Made by a program: the position numbers and the translations under genes. This document shows positions 8,635 to 16,704 of a stretch of 38,272 nt of DNA, piece by piece (the first letter of the stretch is position 1; every line of letters starts with the position of its first letter). This DNA is from Croceibacterium_A sp966112795 (lineage in GTDB: Bacteria; Pseudomonadota; Alphaproteobacteria; Sphingomonadales; Sphingomonadaceae), in the NCBI GenBank assembly GCA_966112795.1, contig CBHWED010000004.1, positions 1 through 38,272 of the forward strand. Direction: 5' to 3'. Under the pieces are notes generated by a model. That model was given only the letters and a program-made list of their open reading frames with translations, was not told where the DNA came from and did no database searches.

Positions 8635-11600
8635 TCAGAACAGCCATTCCGGCGAGCCGGCGAGCGCGCTGCCGCCCGGGGGAACGTCGAGCATCATCTG
8701 CACGCCGGCGTCGTCGTTGACGATGAACGCACGGGCAAAGCTGCCGTTGGCCGTGGCGCTGTTGCCGGCATCGACGACGACCGCCTCGGCGAACTCGAGC
8801 AAGCCGTCCGAGGTCGGATCGATGAGGATCTGTGCGGTCGCGCTGCCGGCCAGGAACGTCACCGTCCCGAGCCCGGTCCCGGCGCTGTAGCTGGTCGCCC
8901 CCGACAGCGCGAAGTCGGATGCATCGGCCGTCCCCGTGACCGCAAAGTTGGCCACCAGCGCGCTCGCCGTGCTGCCGCTGCGGGTGAAGGTGAACGCCAG
9001 GCTCGTGCCGCCGTCCTCGGTGACCGCTTCGGCCGACGAGGCGACGGTGATGAACGCCGGCGATGCATTGCCGGTGAAGCCGACGGTCTGGACGGTCGAG
9101 GTCGAGCTCGAGACCTCGCCGTTACGCCCGTTGAGGTAGGCGTTGACTGCGGCGGTGTCGGTCGCGCCGCCACCGTATCCGTCGAGGTTGACGGTGCCGT
9201 CGTTACGCTGGCGCACGCGGATGTCGCCGCCGGCGATCGTGCCGCCGAGCGAGTGTGTGAAGGTGTTCGACAGCGACCCGGCCCCGCCGATGTTCAGATC
9301 GAGGTGCGAGGTGTTGCCCGGACCGACCAGCGCGTTCTGCGCGAGGATGCCGTTCTGGGCATTGCCGACACCGTCGAGCTGGATGTCGATCGCGTTGCCG
9401 GTGATGGTCGCCCGCGTGGTGCCGTTGCCGTCCTGGCCCGACTGGACGAGGATCGCGCGCAGCGAGCCTGCGTAGCTGATGTCGTTGTCGGTCACCGCGA
9501 CGTTCATGGCCCCGGCACCCGGATTGTTGATCACGATGCCGTCGGCCGCGACGCCATTGCCGGTGGTGATCGTGTTGTCGTGCAGGCGCGCGTCGAACAC
9601 ATAGCCGGTGTCGAACGCCGAGCCGGTCAGGCTGATCGCGACGCCGTCGCCGGTGCCGCTGGTCATGGTATTGCCGGTCGCTTCGAGATCGACGAGGCTG
9701 TTGTCGCCGGCGGAGACCCCGAGCTGGTTGGCGTTGCCGGTCAGCGAGCTCCCCGCGACGAGGACGTTCAGCGTCGCGTTGTCGAACGCGTCGGCGACGA
9801 CGCCGCCCGAGAAGTTATCCTGCGCCGTGGCGTTCTCGATCTCGATGTTGGCGGTCGCGGTCCCGCGGATGCCGAACAGGTAGCCGCTGCCGAGCACCGC
9901 GTTCGACGAGCTGCCGCCCTCGATATGCAGGTCGAGGTTGCCCGTCTGGTTCTGCACGTTGACGTTGTCGTCACCGCTTCCGCTGATCGTGGTGTTCACG
10001 ATCCGGCCGGTGCCGGACATGTTGAAGAAGTGGATGCCATCCTCGTCGGGGCCGTTGCCGGCGCCGCCGATCGTCGAATCGATCAGCGCGAAGTTGGTCA
10101 CCCCGTTGCCGTTGATACCCTGCTCCGCGCCGCCGGTGATGTCGACGTTGGTGAGCAGCACGTCGCTCGACGAGACGAGGTGGATCGCCGCGTTGGTGTC
10201 GAGGTTGTCACCGGTCGGAAGGCCCGCGTTGGTCGCATCGAGATCGACCGAGCCGGCGTTGGTGAAGGTCACGTTGGCGAGGCTGATGTCGTGCCCGTTG
10301 GTCACGCTGACACCGCGCCCGGTGGTGTTGAGGATCGTGCCGCCCGAGCCGTCGGCCGTGCCGAGGCCGGTCACGCTGAAGCCGCCGACCGTGCCGGTGT
10401 TGGCCAGCACGATGCCGTTGACCGCGCCGTTGACCGAGACGCTCTCGAAGGTCACGCCGTCGGCACCGAAGGTGGTGCCGCTGACGGTGACCGCGGTGCC
10501 GGTCAGCGAGGTCACGCTGTTGCCCGCGCCGGTCGCCGTGAGCGAGCCGCCGCCGGTGGCGTTGAGCCCCTTGCCGGTCGTGGTGACGATGTCGAACCCG
10601 CCGCCGAGCTCGAGCGCCCCGGTGTTGCCGACGAAGTTCACCGCAACGGCGTTGTTCGTCGACACGGTGCCGCCTCCGGCGAACGTCGCCGTGAGCGACG
10701 AGCCGGTGATGTCGATACCGCCGTCGCTGTGGATCCCGGTGATCGTCGTCGCGCCGGTGACGGTGAAGCTGCCGCCGACCCCGTTGAGGTCGATCGCGCC
10801 ATCGTTCGAGCCGGTCGAGGCCGCGCTGTTCAGCGTGACGTTGAGCGTGCCGCCCTGGTCGATGTCGACGATCTGGCCGGTGCCCGACTTGCCGACGTCG
10901 CTGATCGTCAGCGTGCCGACGCTGCCGTTGCTGTCGACGATGCCCGCGTCGGCGGTGTTGCCGATGTCGAGGCCCGAGATGGTGTTGTTCTGCGCGACCT
11001 CGATGCCGTCGTTGCCGGCTCCGGTGACGACGATCGTCGGCCGCACCGGCCCGTCGGCCACACCGATCAGGGTCTGGTCGTCGAGCAGGTTGACGCCGTC
11101 GGCCTCGGTATAGGTCCCGGTGCCGGCCAGCAGATAGACGGTCGCACCGACCTGCGGGCCGCCGACCGTCCCCTGCGCCGCGTTGAACGCCGCGATCGAG
11201 GTGTACGGATCGGCCTGCGTACCGAGGTTGGCGCTGCCGACCGCGCTGTTGTCGATGTACCAGACCGTCTGCGGTCCGTCCGCGGCGCCGGTCAGGGTGA
11301 TCGTGACATCCTGCGTGGCGGTGCCGCCGTGGCCGTCGTCGATCTCGACGGTGTAGGTCTGGGTCAGCGTCTCGCCGTCGTTGAGGAAGTCGAGGTCGCC
11401 GTCCGAAACGCTGAAGTCCCAGCCGACCGTGTCGCCGGCCTGGTTGACCGGGTCGAGCGTGAAGGTGCCGAGATAGCCCCCGCCTTGCGGCGTGAAGCTC
11501 GCCGTGTGGGTGTCGGACACGTCGACGTCGTCGAACGCGATCGTGCCGCTGTCGGTGTGCGTGAAGGTGTTCTCGTTGGGATCGTTGTTCGGCAGTTCGG

Positions 11601-13716
11601 TGACCGCGCCGGTCGCGTCGGTCCCGCCGGCATCGATCGTCGGTGCGTCGTTGGCGCCGTTGACGGTGATGGTAAGCGTCGCCCCGTCCGAAGCCGTGCC
11701 GTCCGAGGCGGTGTAGCCGAAGACGTCCTGCGCCGTTTCGCCTGCGGCGAGCCCGTTGGCCGCGGCGTTCGGGGTGTAGGTATAGCTGCCGTCGGCGGCC
11801 AGCGTCAGCGAGCCGTAGGTGCCGGCGTAAGTGCCGGGGTTGGTCACCGTCAGCGGCTCGACATCGACGTCGGTGTCGTTGGCGAGCACGTTGCCCGAGA
11901 CCGCAGCGTTCTCACCGGTCGACGCCGCATCATCGTTGGCGACCGGGGCATCGTTGAGGCCGGTCACGGTGACCGTCAGCGTTGCCGCATCGAAGGCAGT
12001 GCCGTCCGAGGCGGTGTAGCCGAACACGTCGCTCACGACCTCACCGTCGTCGAGCGCCTGGGCGGCAGCGTTCGGCGTGTAGGTGTAGCTGCCGTCAGCC
12101 GCGAGCACGAGCGCGCCGTAGGCGCCGGCATAGGTGCCCGGATTGGCCACCGTCAGCGGCTCGACATCGACATCGGTGTCGTTGGCAAGCACGTTGCCCG
12201 AAACCGCCGCATCCTCGGTCGTCGAGATCGCGTCGTCATTGGCGACCGGCGCGTCGTTGAGCCCGCTGACATTGACGGTAAGCGTCGCCGTATCCGAAGC
12301 GGTGCCGTCGGAAGCGGTGTAGCCGAACACGTCGCTGACCACCTCGCCGTCGTCCAGCCCCTGGGCAGTGGCGTTCGGGGTGTAGGTGTAGCTCCCGTCG
12401 GCCGCGAGCACGAGGGAGCCGTAGGTGCCGACATAGGTGCCCGGGTTGGTCACCGTCAGCGGCTCGACGTCGACGTCGGTATCGTTGGCGAGCACGTTGC
12501 CCGAAACGGCGGCTTCCTCGGTGGTCGAGGTCACATCGTCGTTGGCGGCCGGAGCGTCGTTGAGCCCGGTGACCGTCACGGTCAGCGTCGCCGTATCCGA
12601 GGCCGTGCCGTCCGAAGCCGTGTAGCCGAAGGACTCGCTGACCACTTCGCCGTCGTCGAGCGCCTGGGCGTTCGGCGTATAAGTGTAGCTGCCGTCGGCG
12701 GCGAGCACGAGCGTGCCGTAAGCGCCGACATAGGTGCCCGGATTGGCCACGGTCAGCGGCTCGACGTCGACGTCGGTGTCGTTGCCGAGCACGTTGCCCG
12801 AAACCGCCGCGTCCTCGGTGGTAGAGGCCGCGTCGTCGTTGGCGACCGGGGCGTCGTTGAGCCCGGCGATATGGAAGACCAGCGCGCCGGTATCGCTGCC
12901 GTCGTTGTCGGTGATCGTGTAGTTGAAGCTGTCGGTGACCGTCTCGCCGACATCCAGCGCCTGCGCGGTGCTGTTGAGCGTGTAGCTGTAGGTGCCGTTC
13001 GCGTTGAGGGTGAGCGTGCCGTAAGTGCCGACGAACGTTCCGGCGGTCACCGTCAGCGGGTCGCCGTCGAAGTCGAAGTCGTTGTCCTTCACGCTCGCGG
13101 CGCCGCTGCTGTAGGTGCCGGTGTCTTCGGTGATCGAGACATGGTCGTCGACGGCGACCGGCTTGTTGTGGCCGCTGCCAATGTTGATCGTGCGATCGGC
13201 GAACACCAGCCGCTCGACCCGCGTCAGCTGGTCGTGCCCGTCGGCGCCCGCGCCGCCGAGATGGACCACGTGGAGATAGCCACCGGCGGTGAAGAACGAA
13301 TATTCGCCGATCAGGCCCGAGAAATAGGCGATGTCGAAGCCGTTGTTGCCGTCGAGCAGGTCGTCGCCGGCGCCGCCGATCAGCTTGTCGTCGCCATTCT
13401 GGCCGTAGAGCTCGTCGTTGCCGTTGCCGCCGTTCAGCGTGTCGCCGCCGTTGCCGCCGTAAATGACATCGTTGTCGTCACCGCCGTTGATCGCGTCGTC
13501 GCCGTTGCCGCCGTCGAGCACGTCGTCGCCGGTCCCGCCGTCGATGCCATCGTTGCCGTTGCCGCCGTCGATTTCGTCGTCACCGGAACCGCCCGAAATC
13601 GTGTCGTTGCCGTTGCCCCCGGAAAGGGTGTCCTCGCCGCCGTTGCCCGCGATGGTGTCGTCACCGTTCGAGCCGTTGATCGTGTTGTCGCCGTTGTTGC
13701 CGGTATAGTCGGGCAC
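8635..13716 (-). CDS. RTX/cadherin-repeat/beta-helix/Calx-beta giant protein, probable type I secretion substrate
   Basis: 1,693 aa. The start is GTG at 13716 with GAGGAGAGG just upstream. Residues 1-125 are back-to-back RTX nonapeptides (GGNGNDTIS, GGTGDDVLD and similar) that bind calcium in the family. Residues 126-180 are the usual post-RTX segment (YFSG...VERLVFADRTI). Five cadherin-like/VCBS repeats follow (184-688), the last four nearly identical, then one more divergent repeat (689-805). A parallel beta-helix (about 812-1530) and a Calx-beta domain (about 1548-1670) complete it. The C-terminus is short, ending GSPEWLF. There is no Sec signal. It is probably exported by the nearby TolC-ABC-HlyD system (15387-19925) and acts as a surface or biofilm protein. 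RTX blocks are normally C-terminal, so the N-terminal position is odd. Confidence 0.9.
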   Translation of the reverse strand: MPDYTGNNGDNTINGSNGDDTIAGNGGEDTLSGGNGNDTISGGSGDDEIDGGNGNDGIDGGTGDDVLDGGNGDDAINGGDDNDVIYGGNGGDTLNGGNGNDELYGQNGDDKLIGGAGDDLLDGNNGFDIAYFSGLIGEYSFFTAGGYLHVVHLGGAGADGHDQLTRVERLVFADRTINIGSGHNKPVAVDDHVSITEDTGTYSSGAASVKDNDFDFDGDPLTVTAGTFVGTYGTLTLNANGTYSYTLNSTAQALDVGETVTDSFNYTITDNDGSDTGALVFHIAGLNDAPVANDDAASTTEDAAVSGNVLGNDTDVDVEPLTVANPGTYVGAYGTLVLAADGSYTYTPNAQALDDGEVVSESFGYTASDGTASDTATLTVTVTGLNDAPAANDDVTSTTEEAAVSGNVLANDTDVDVEPLTVTNPGTYVGTYGSLVLAADGSYTYTPNATAQGLDDGEVVSDVFGYTASDGTASDTATLTVNVSGLNDAPVANDDAISTTEDAAVSGNVLANDTDVDVEPLTVANPGTYAGAYGALVLAADGSYTYTPNAAAQALDDGEVVSDVFGYTASDGTAFDAATLTVTVTGLNDAPVANDDAASTGENAAVSGNVLANDTDVDVEPLTVTNPGTYAGTYGSLTLAADGSYTYTPNAAANGLAAGETAQDVFGYTASDGTASDGATLTITVNGANDAPTIDAGGTDATGAVTELPNNDPNENTFTHTDSGTIAFDDVDVSDTHTASFTPQGGGYLGTFTLDPVNQAGDTVGWDFSVSDGDLDFLNDGETLTQTYTVEIDDGHGGTATQDVTITLTGAADGPQTVWYIDNSAVGSANLGTQADPYTSIAAFNAAQGTVGGPQVGATVYLLAGTGTYTEADGVNLLDDQTLIGVADGPVRPTIVVTGAGNDGIEVAQNNTISGLDIGNTADAGIVDSNGSVGTLTISDVGKSGTGQIVDIDQGGTLNVTLNSAASTGSNDGAIDLNGVGGSFTVTGATTITGIHSDGGIDITGSSLTATFAGGGTVSTNNAVAVNFVGNTGALELGGGFDIVTTTGKGLNATGGGSLTATGAGNSVTSLTGTAVTVSGTTFGADGVTFESVSVNGAVNGIVLANTGTVGGFSVTGLGTADGSGGTILNTTGRGVSVTNGHDISLANVTFTNAGSVDLDATNAGLPTGDNLDTNAAIHLVSSSDVLLTNVDITGGAEQGINGNGVTNFALIDSTIGGAGNGPDEDGIHFFNMSGTGRIVNTTISGSGDDNVNVQNQTGNLDLHIEGGSSSNAVLGSGYLFGIRGTATANIEIENATAQDNFSGGVVADAFDNATLNVLVAGSSLTGNANQLGVSAGDNSLVDLEATGNTMTSGTGDGVAISLTGSAFDTGYVFDARLHDNTITTGNGVAADGIVINNPGAGAMNVAVTDNDISYAGSLRAILVQSGQDGNGTTRATITGNAIDIQLDGVGNAQNGILAQNALVGPGNTSHLDLNIGGAGSLSNTFTHSLGGTIAGGDIRVRQRNDGTVNLDGYGGGATDTAAVNAYLNGRNGEVSSSTSTVQTVGFTGNASPAFITVASSAEAVTEDGGTSLAFTFTRSGSTASALVANFAVTGTADASDFALSGATSYSAGTGLGTVTFLAGSATAQILIDPTSDGLLEFAEAVVVDAGNSATANGSFARAFIVNDDAGVQMMLDVPPGGSALAGSPEWLF
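11653..12861 (-). repeat. Four tandem ~300-base coding repeats
   Basis: Residues 286-688 of the RTX giant protein: four copies of a 100-101 residue cadherin-like unit, each beginning NDAP-ANDD and containing NDTDVDVEPLTV, DGSYTYTPNA and FGYTASDGTA. Conservation is high also at base level, so copy number is likely to vary by recombination and to be hard to assemble. Confidence 0.85.
13342..13716 (-). repeat. RTX nonapeptide repeat block
   Basis: Encodes residues 1-125, about a dozen units of the type GGxGxDxLx/GGxGDDxIx, rich in GCCGTTGCC-type codons on the plus strand. In RTX proteins this forms a calcium beta-roll. Confidence 0.85.
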
Positions 13717-14133
13717 ATCCCTCTCCTCATCGAAATGCTCGGTGTGAAAGCAATCGGGCCATGCAAGAGCATGGCATGGGAGGGTGACCTACGCCGCGAC
13801 CTAAGCGCGTCACCACGCGTTGTTTTTTCTTGCAAACCCCCCGAATCGCACCGCGTCCGACAAGACCCCGTCCGGGTTTGCCACACGCGACTCACTGCCA
13901 GCTGATCTGACCACCGCAACGTGACTCCCTCATGACTTCGAGTCCACAGGAATCTACTTCCAGGGATTGGAGACGGACGCCGGAAGGCCATGGTTTGAAG
14001 GCTCCGGATCGAGCCTCCGGCCATGCGACGGATCGGCCCGGAAACGGCCAAACTTTGTTGGTGCGTCTTGTCCGAATGCCCGTTAAGTACATTTCCGGAG
14101 GCGTCGCACACATCGATAAGGGGGGGCATCAGC
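13717..14133. other. 417-base divergent intergenic region
   Basis: Separates the RTX giant gene (-) from the DUF6916-like gene (+). It holds the giant gene's leader with a hairpin at 13758-13775, a second short inverted repeat CGCGT-CACC-ACGCG (13806-13819), an A/T-rich patch around 13820-13832, and a copy of TTTGTTGGTGCGTCTTG (14054-14070) that recurs at 8520-8536. No convincing gene is seen in any frame. Confidence 0.6.
13758..13775 (-). promoter_or_regulatory. Hairpin in the leader of the RTX giant gene
   Basis: GCCATGC-AAGA-GCATGGC, seven-base perfect stem with a four-base loop, about 40 bases before the GTG start. It could affect translation or mRNA stability. No known riboswitch class fits. 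Confidence 0.35.
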
Positions 14134-14583
14134 ATGGCTGAACAACTGTCGCTGGTTAACCGGCGCAACATCCTGCTCGGGCTGGCCGGCGGGGCAGTGG
14201 TCGCAGGCGGTTTCGCGGTACAACAGACGGGCGGCGCCGGATCGTTCGCCGAATTGCTGCGGCCAGTGGGGCTCGGCCGCGACGGTGTTTACCTTGCGAC
14301 GGCGAACAAGGACGACTGGGCGATCCAGGTCGGCACGTTCTTTGCCGCGAGCACCGGCCAGGTGCTCAAGCTCGTCGACGTGCAAGGCTTCGTCGAGCAG
14401 GGCCGGCGGCCCTCGGGCTTGCGCAACCAGGCGTTCGTCGCGCGGTTCGACATCACCTCGGGCGGGCGCTTGCCCGGCTCGCAGCTCCTCACGGTCAGCC
14501 ACAAGACCGGTGGCACGTTCGACATCTTCATGACGGGCGACAATCCGGCCAGGCCGCTGCGGATGCTCGCCGTCTTCAACTGA
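14134..14583 (+). CDS. DUF6916-like protein with Tat-like N-terminus
   Basis: 149 aa starting MAEQLSLVNRRNILLGLAGG. The ATG is preceded by AAGGGGGG; the longer frame back to 14023 has no such site and no family-like sequence. The N-terminus has an RR pair followed by a hydrophobic run (LVNRRNILLGLAGGAVVAGGFA), resembling a Tat signal or membrane anchor. The rest resembles the DUF6916 pattern: F..LL...LG, ATGQVLKLVDV, an F.ARFD.T..G..LPG..LL.VSH segment, a FDIFMTG strand and a C-terminal LAVFN. A second, shorter relative lies at 15079-15360. It is followed after 4 bases by a GNAT gene, so the two are coupled. The role of DUF6916 is not established; family assignment is from pattern only. Confidence 0.65.
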   Translation: MAEQLSLVNRRNILLGLAGGAVVAGGFAVQQTGGAGSFAELLRPVGLGRDGVYLATANKDDWAIQVGTFFAASTGQVLKLVDVQGFVEQGRRPSGLRNQAFVARFDITSGGRLPGSQLLTVSHKTGGTFDIFMTGDNPARPLRMLAVFN

Positions 14584-14587
14584 ACCG

Positions 14588-15082
14588 ATGCCGCCACCGC
14601 TGAAGGCTGCGTCGCGGTTCGGCGTCTCGTACCGACCCTTCGCCGAAGACGACCTGCCCTTCGTCAGCGAGCTCTACGCGTCCACCCGACGCGAGGAGCT
14701 CGCGCTGACGGGCTGGCCCGAGGAGCTGCAGGCACATTTCCTCGCGCAGCAGGCGGCGGCGCAGCACAGCCATTATGCGATCCACTTCTTCGACGCCGAG
14801 TGGCTGATCATCGAGCGCGCCGGGCAAGCCATCGGCCGCATCTACCTGCACGAGACGCCCGGCGACCTGCATATCGTCGATGTCTCGCTCGTTCCGGACA
14901 GCCGCGGGCAAGGGATCGGCGGGGCCATTCTCGCCGACGTGCTCGAGCAAGCGCGCAGCAACGGCGATTGCGTGACGATCCACGTCGAGCGCAACAATCC
15001 CGCCCGCTCGCTCTACGCGCGGCTCGGGTTCGAGATGGTCGAGGAGGGCGGGATCTACGACCTCCTGCGGGCGCAGCCCTAG
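14588..15082 (+). CDS. GNAT-family N-acetyltransferase
   Basis: 164 aa. It has the GNAT acetyl-CoA site VSLVPDSRGQGIGG (motif A, R/Q-x-x-G-x-G), preceded by the beta-strand DLHIVDVSL, and motif B NNPARSLYARLGFE with the conserved Asn and Tyr. The N-terminal RPFAEDDLPFVSELYAS is typical of the acceptor-binding half. The start ATG lies 4 bases after the stop of the DUF6916-like gene, which suggests translational coupling. The stop overlaps, in CTAG, the stop of the convergent gene at 15079. The substrate cannot be told. Modification of the island's secreted proteins is possible, but that is inference from position only. Confidence 0.85.
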   Translation: MPPPLKAASRFGVSYRPFAEDDLPFVSELYASTRREELALTGWPEELQAHFLAQQAAAQHSHYAIHFFDAEWLIIERAGQAIGRIYLHETPGDLHIVDVSLVPDSRGQGIGGAILADVLEQARSNGDCVTIHVERNNPARSLYARLGFEMVEEGGIYDLLRAQP

Positions 15083-15360
15083 TAGAAGATCGCCTCGTAG
15101 TGCGTACCCTGGCCATCCCGGCCGACCGGTACGATGAAGATCTCGAAGTCCTCGCCGTCGCCGCGGAACGGATAGATCGCCTGGGGCAGAATGGGCGCGG
15201 CCGGGCCGACGAACTCGAGCCGGAACGAACCGCCGTCGCGCCCAGCAGAGGCGATCTCGGCAGCCACGTTGAGCGTGAGTTCGACGTCCTGCCCATCGAC
15301 CCCCACGCGGTAGACCGCACCCGTGGCATTGGCGAAGTCGTTCCAGGTCAGCGCGCGCAT
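15079..15360 (-). CDS. Small DUF6916-like protein
   Basis: 93 aa from ATG at 15360 (MRALTWNDFANATGAVYRVG). The in-frame TTG at 15372 is rejected because GGAG sits between it and the ATG at ribosome-binding distance. Features: L.W.DF....GAVYRV, VELTLNVAAEI, a GGSFRLEFVGP segment, LPQAIYPF and a C-terminal DFEIFIVPVGRDG...YEAIFY, which matches the DUF6916 outline well. There is no signal peptide. It is 26 bases after the HlyD gene and probably the last gene of the secretion operon. A cytoplasmic partner or chaperone role is possible but unproven. Confidence 0.7.
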   Translation of the reverse strand: MRALTWNDFANATGAVYRVGVDGQDVELTLNVAAEIASAGRDGGSFRLEFVGPAAPILPQAIYPFRGDGEDFEIFIVPVGRDGQGTHYEAIFY

Positions 15361-15386
15361 CGAGGCCTCCAAGATTGCCGGAATCG

Positions 15387-16703
15387 CTATTCGCGGAAGG
15401 CGTTTTCGCTCAGCCGGGTGATCGGCGTGAGCAGGTACGACAGCACCGTGCGCTTGTCGCCGAGCAGGCTGACGTCGGCGGTCATGCCGGTGCCGATCGC
15501 GAGCTTGCGCCCGCTCCCCGTGCGGTCGCTGTCGGTCCGCACCTGGACGATGTAGTACGTCTGGCCGGTCCGTTCGTTGGCGAGCGCGTCGGGCGAGATC
15601 GCCACCACGTGGCCGGTCAGCGATCCGTAGACCGCCGGTTCGTAGGCCGAGATGTCGACCTTGGCGCGCTGGCCGATGCTGACCGTGCCGATATCCTTGG
15701 GCAGGATCATCGCCTCGACCAGCAGCGTGTCGCGATCGGGCGCGATCTCGACCAGCGGCGCGCCGGGGCCGACGCTGCCGCCAACAGTCGTCACCAGCAC
15801 GCGGTTGACCCGGCCCGCGAGCGGCGAGCGCACGTCGGTCCGCTCGACCCTGCTGGCGAGCGCCGGCAGGGTCCGCTGCCGCGCGGAGAACTCGGCGCGC
15901 GCCGCGGCCAGCTCGTTCGCTGCCTGCGAGCGCCAGTCCTGCTGCTGCTGCGCGAGGACCGAGCGGGCCTCGGCGATGCCGGCCTGGGCCCGGGCCATCG
16001 CCGCCGCGGCGGCCGATGCCTCGCTCGCGGCCACGGTCGCCGCGCTTTGCGCGCGGACCAGCGACAGCTGCGGCTCGATGCCGCGCTCGACCAGCGGGCG
16101 GATCGCGGCGAGCTCGGTGCCCGCGGCTTCCCGCGCGGACTGGCGCGCCTCGTAAGTTGCCGCCGCCTCGGAGGCCGCGCGCTGCGCCTGGACCAAGCGG
16201 GCCTGCGCCGCGGCGTTGATCGCCGAGAGGTTGGCCATGCGCGCTTCGTGGAGCGAGCGCTCGATCTCGATCTGGGTGGCCATCGCCGCGTCGGTCGCCG
16301 CCGGATAGGCCGGCGCACGCCCGATCACCTCGCCTTCGAGGCGGGCGATCTTGGCGCGCAGCGCACCCAGCGTTGCTTGGCCGCTCCCGAGCTCGGCGCC
16401 CGGCAGCGTGCGGTTGAGCCGGATCAGCTCCTGGCCCTGGCGGACCTGCTGGCCGACCCGCACGAGGATCGCATCGACGATGCCGCCCTCGAGGTTCGAC
16501 ACGACCTGCAGCTGCGAGCTGGCGATGATCCGCCCTTGCCCGCGCACGGTGCGGTCGAGCTCGGTGAACGCCGCCCAGATCAGGAAAATGGCGACGAAGG
16601 CGAGGATCGCCCAGAGCAGCAGGTTCGACGCCGAGCGCGGACGGATCCGGTCGGCGAAGTCCTCGAGGTGCGGGCTGTCCGCGGTGTTGTCCATGTCCGC
16701 CAT
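15387..16703 (-). CDS. HlyD-family type I secretion periplasmic adaptor
   Basis: 438 aa from ATG at 16703, which lies one base after the TGA of the ABC gene. The longer in-frame start at 16763 would run 59 bases into that gene. A short cytoplasmic N-terminus is followed by one membrane helix (about residues 27-46, NLLLWAILAFVAIFLIWAAF). Next come a lipoyl half-motif (GQGRIIASSQLQVVSNLEGGIVD...VRVGQQVRQGQ), a long Ala/Arg-rich coiled-coil hairpin, the second lipoyl half (RSPLAGRVNRVLVTTVGG) and the C-terminal barrel ending LLTPITRLSENAFRE, as in HlyD/LapC-type adaptors. It bridges the inner-membrane ABC exporter and the TolC-like channel. Confidence 0.93.
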   Translation of the reverse strand: MADMDNTADSPHLEDFADRIRPRSASNLLLWAILAFVAIFLIWAAFTELDRTVRGQGRIIASSQLQVVSNLEGGIVDAILVRVGQQVRQGQELIRLNRTLPGAELGSGQATLGALRAKIARLEGEVIGRAPAYPAATDAAMATQIEIERSLHEARMANLSAINAAAQARLVQAQRAASEAAATYEARQSAREAAGTELAAIRPLVERGIEPQLSLVRAQSAATVAASEASAAAAAMARAQAGIAEARSVLAQQQQDWRSQAANELAAARAEFSARQRTLPALASRVERTDVRSPLAGRVNRVLVTTVGGSVGPGAPLVEIAPDRDTLLVEAMILPKDIGTVSIGQRAKVDISAYEPAVYGSLTGHVVAISPDALANERTGQTYYIVQVRTDSDRTGSGRKLAIGTGMTADVSLLGDKRTVLSYLLTPITRLSENAFRE

Positions 16704-16704
16704 C

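Noticed and set aside
11653..12861. CRISPR-like or satellite repeat array
   Set aside because: Repeats are about 300 bases, in frame, contiguous and encode cadherin-like domains; there are no spacers.
8521..13905. 1,794-codon open frame on the + strand
   Set aside because: Antisense shadow of the RTX giant gene, low complexity, no start signal or domain.
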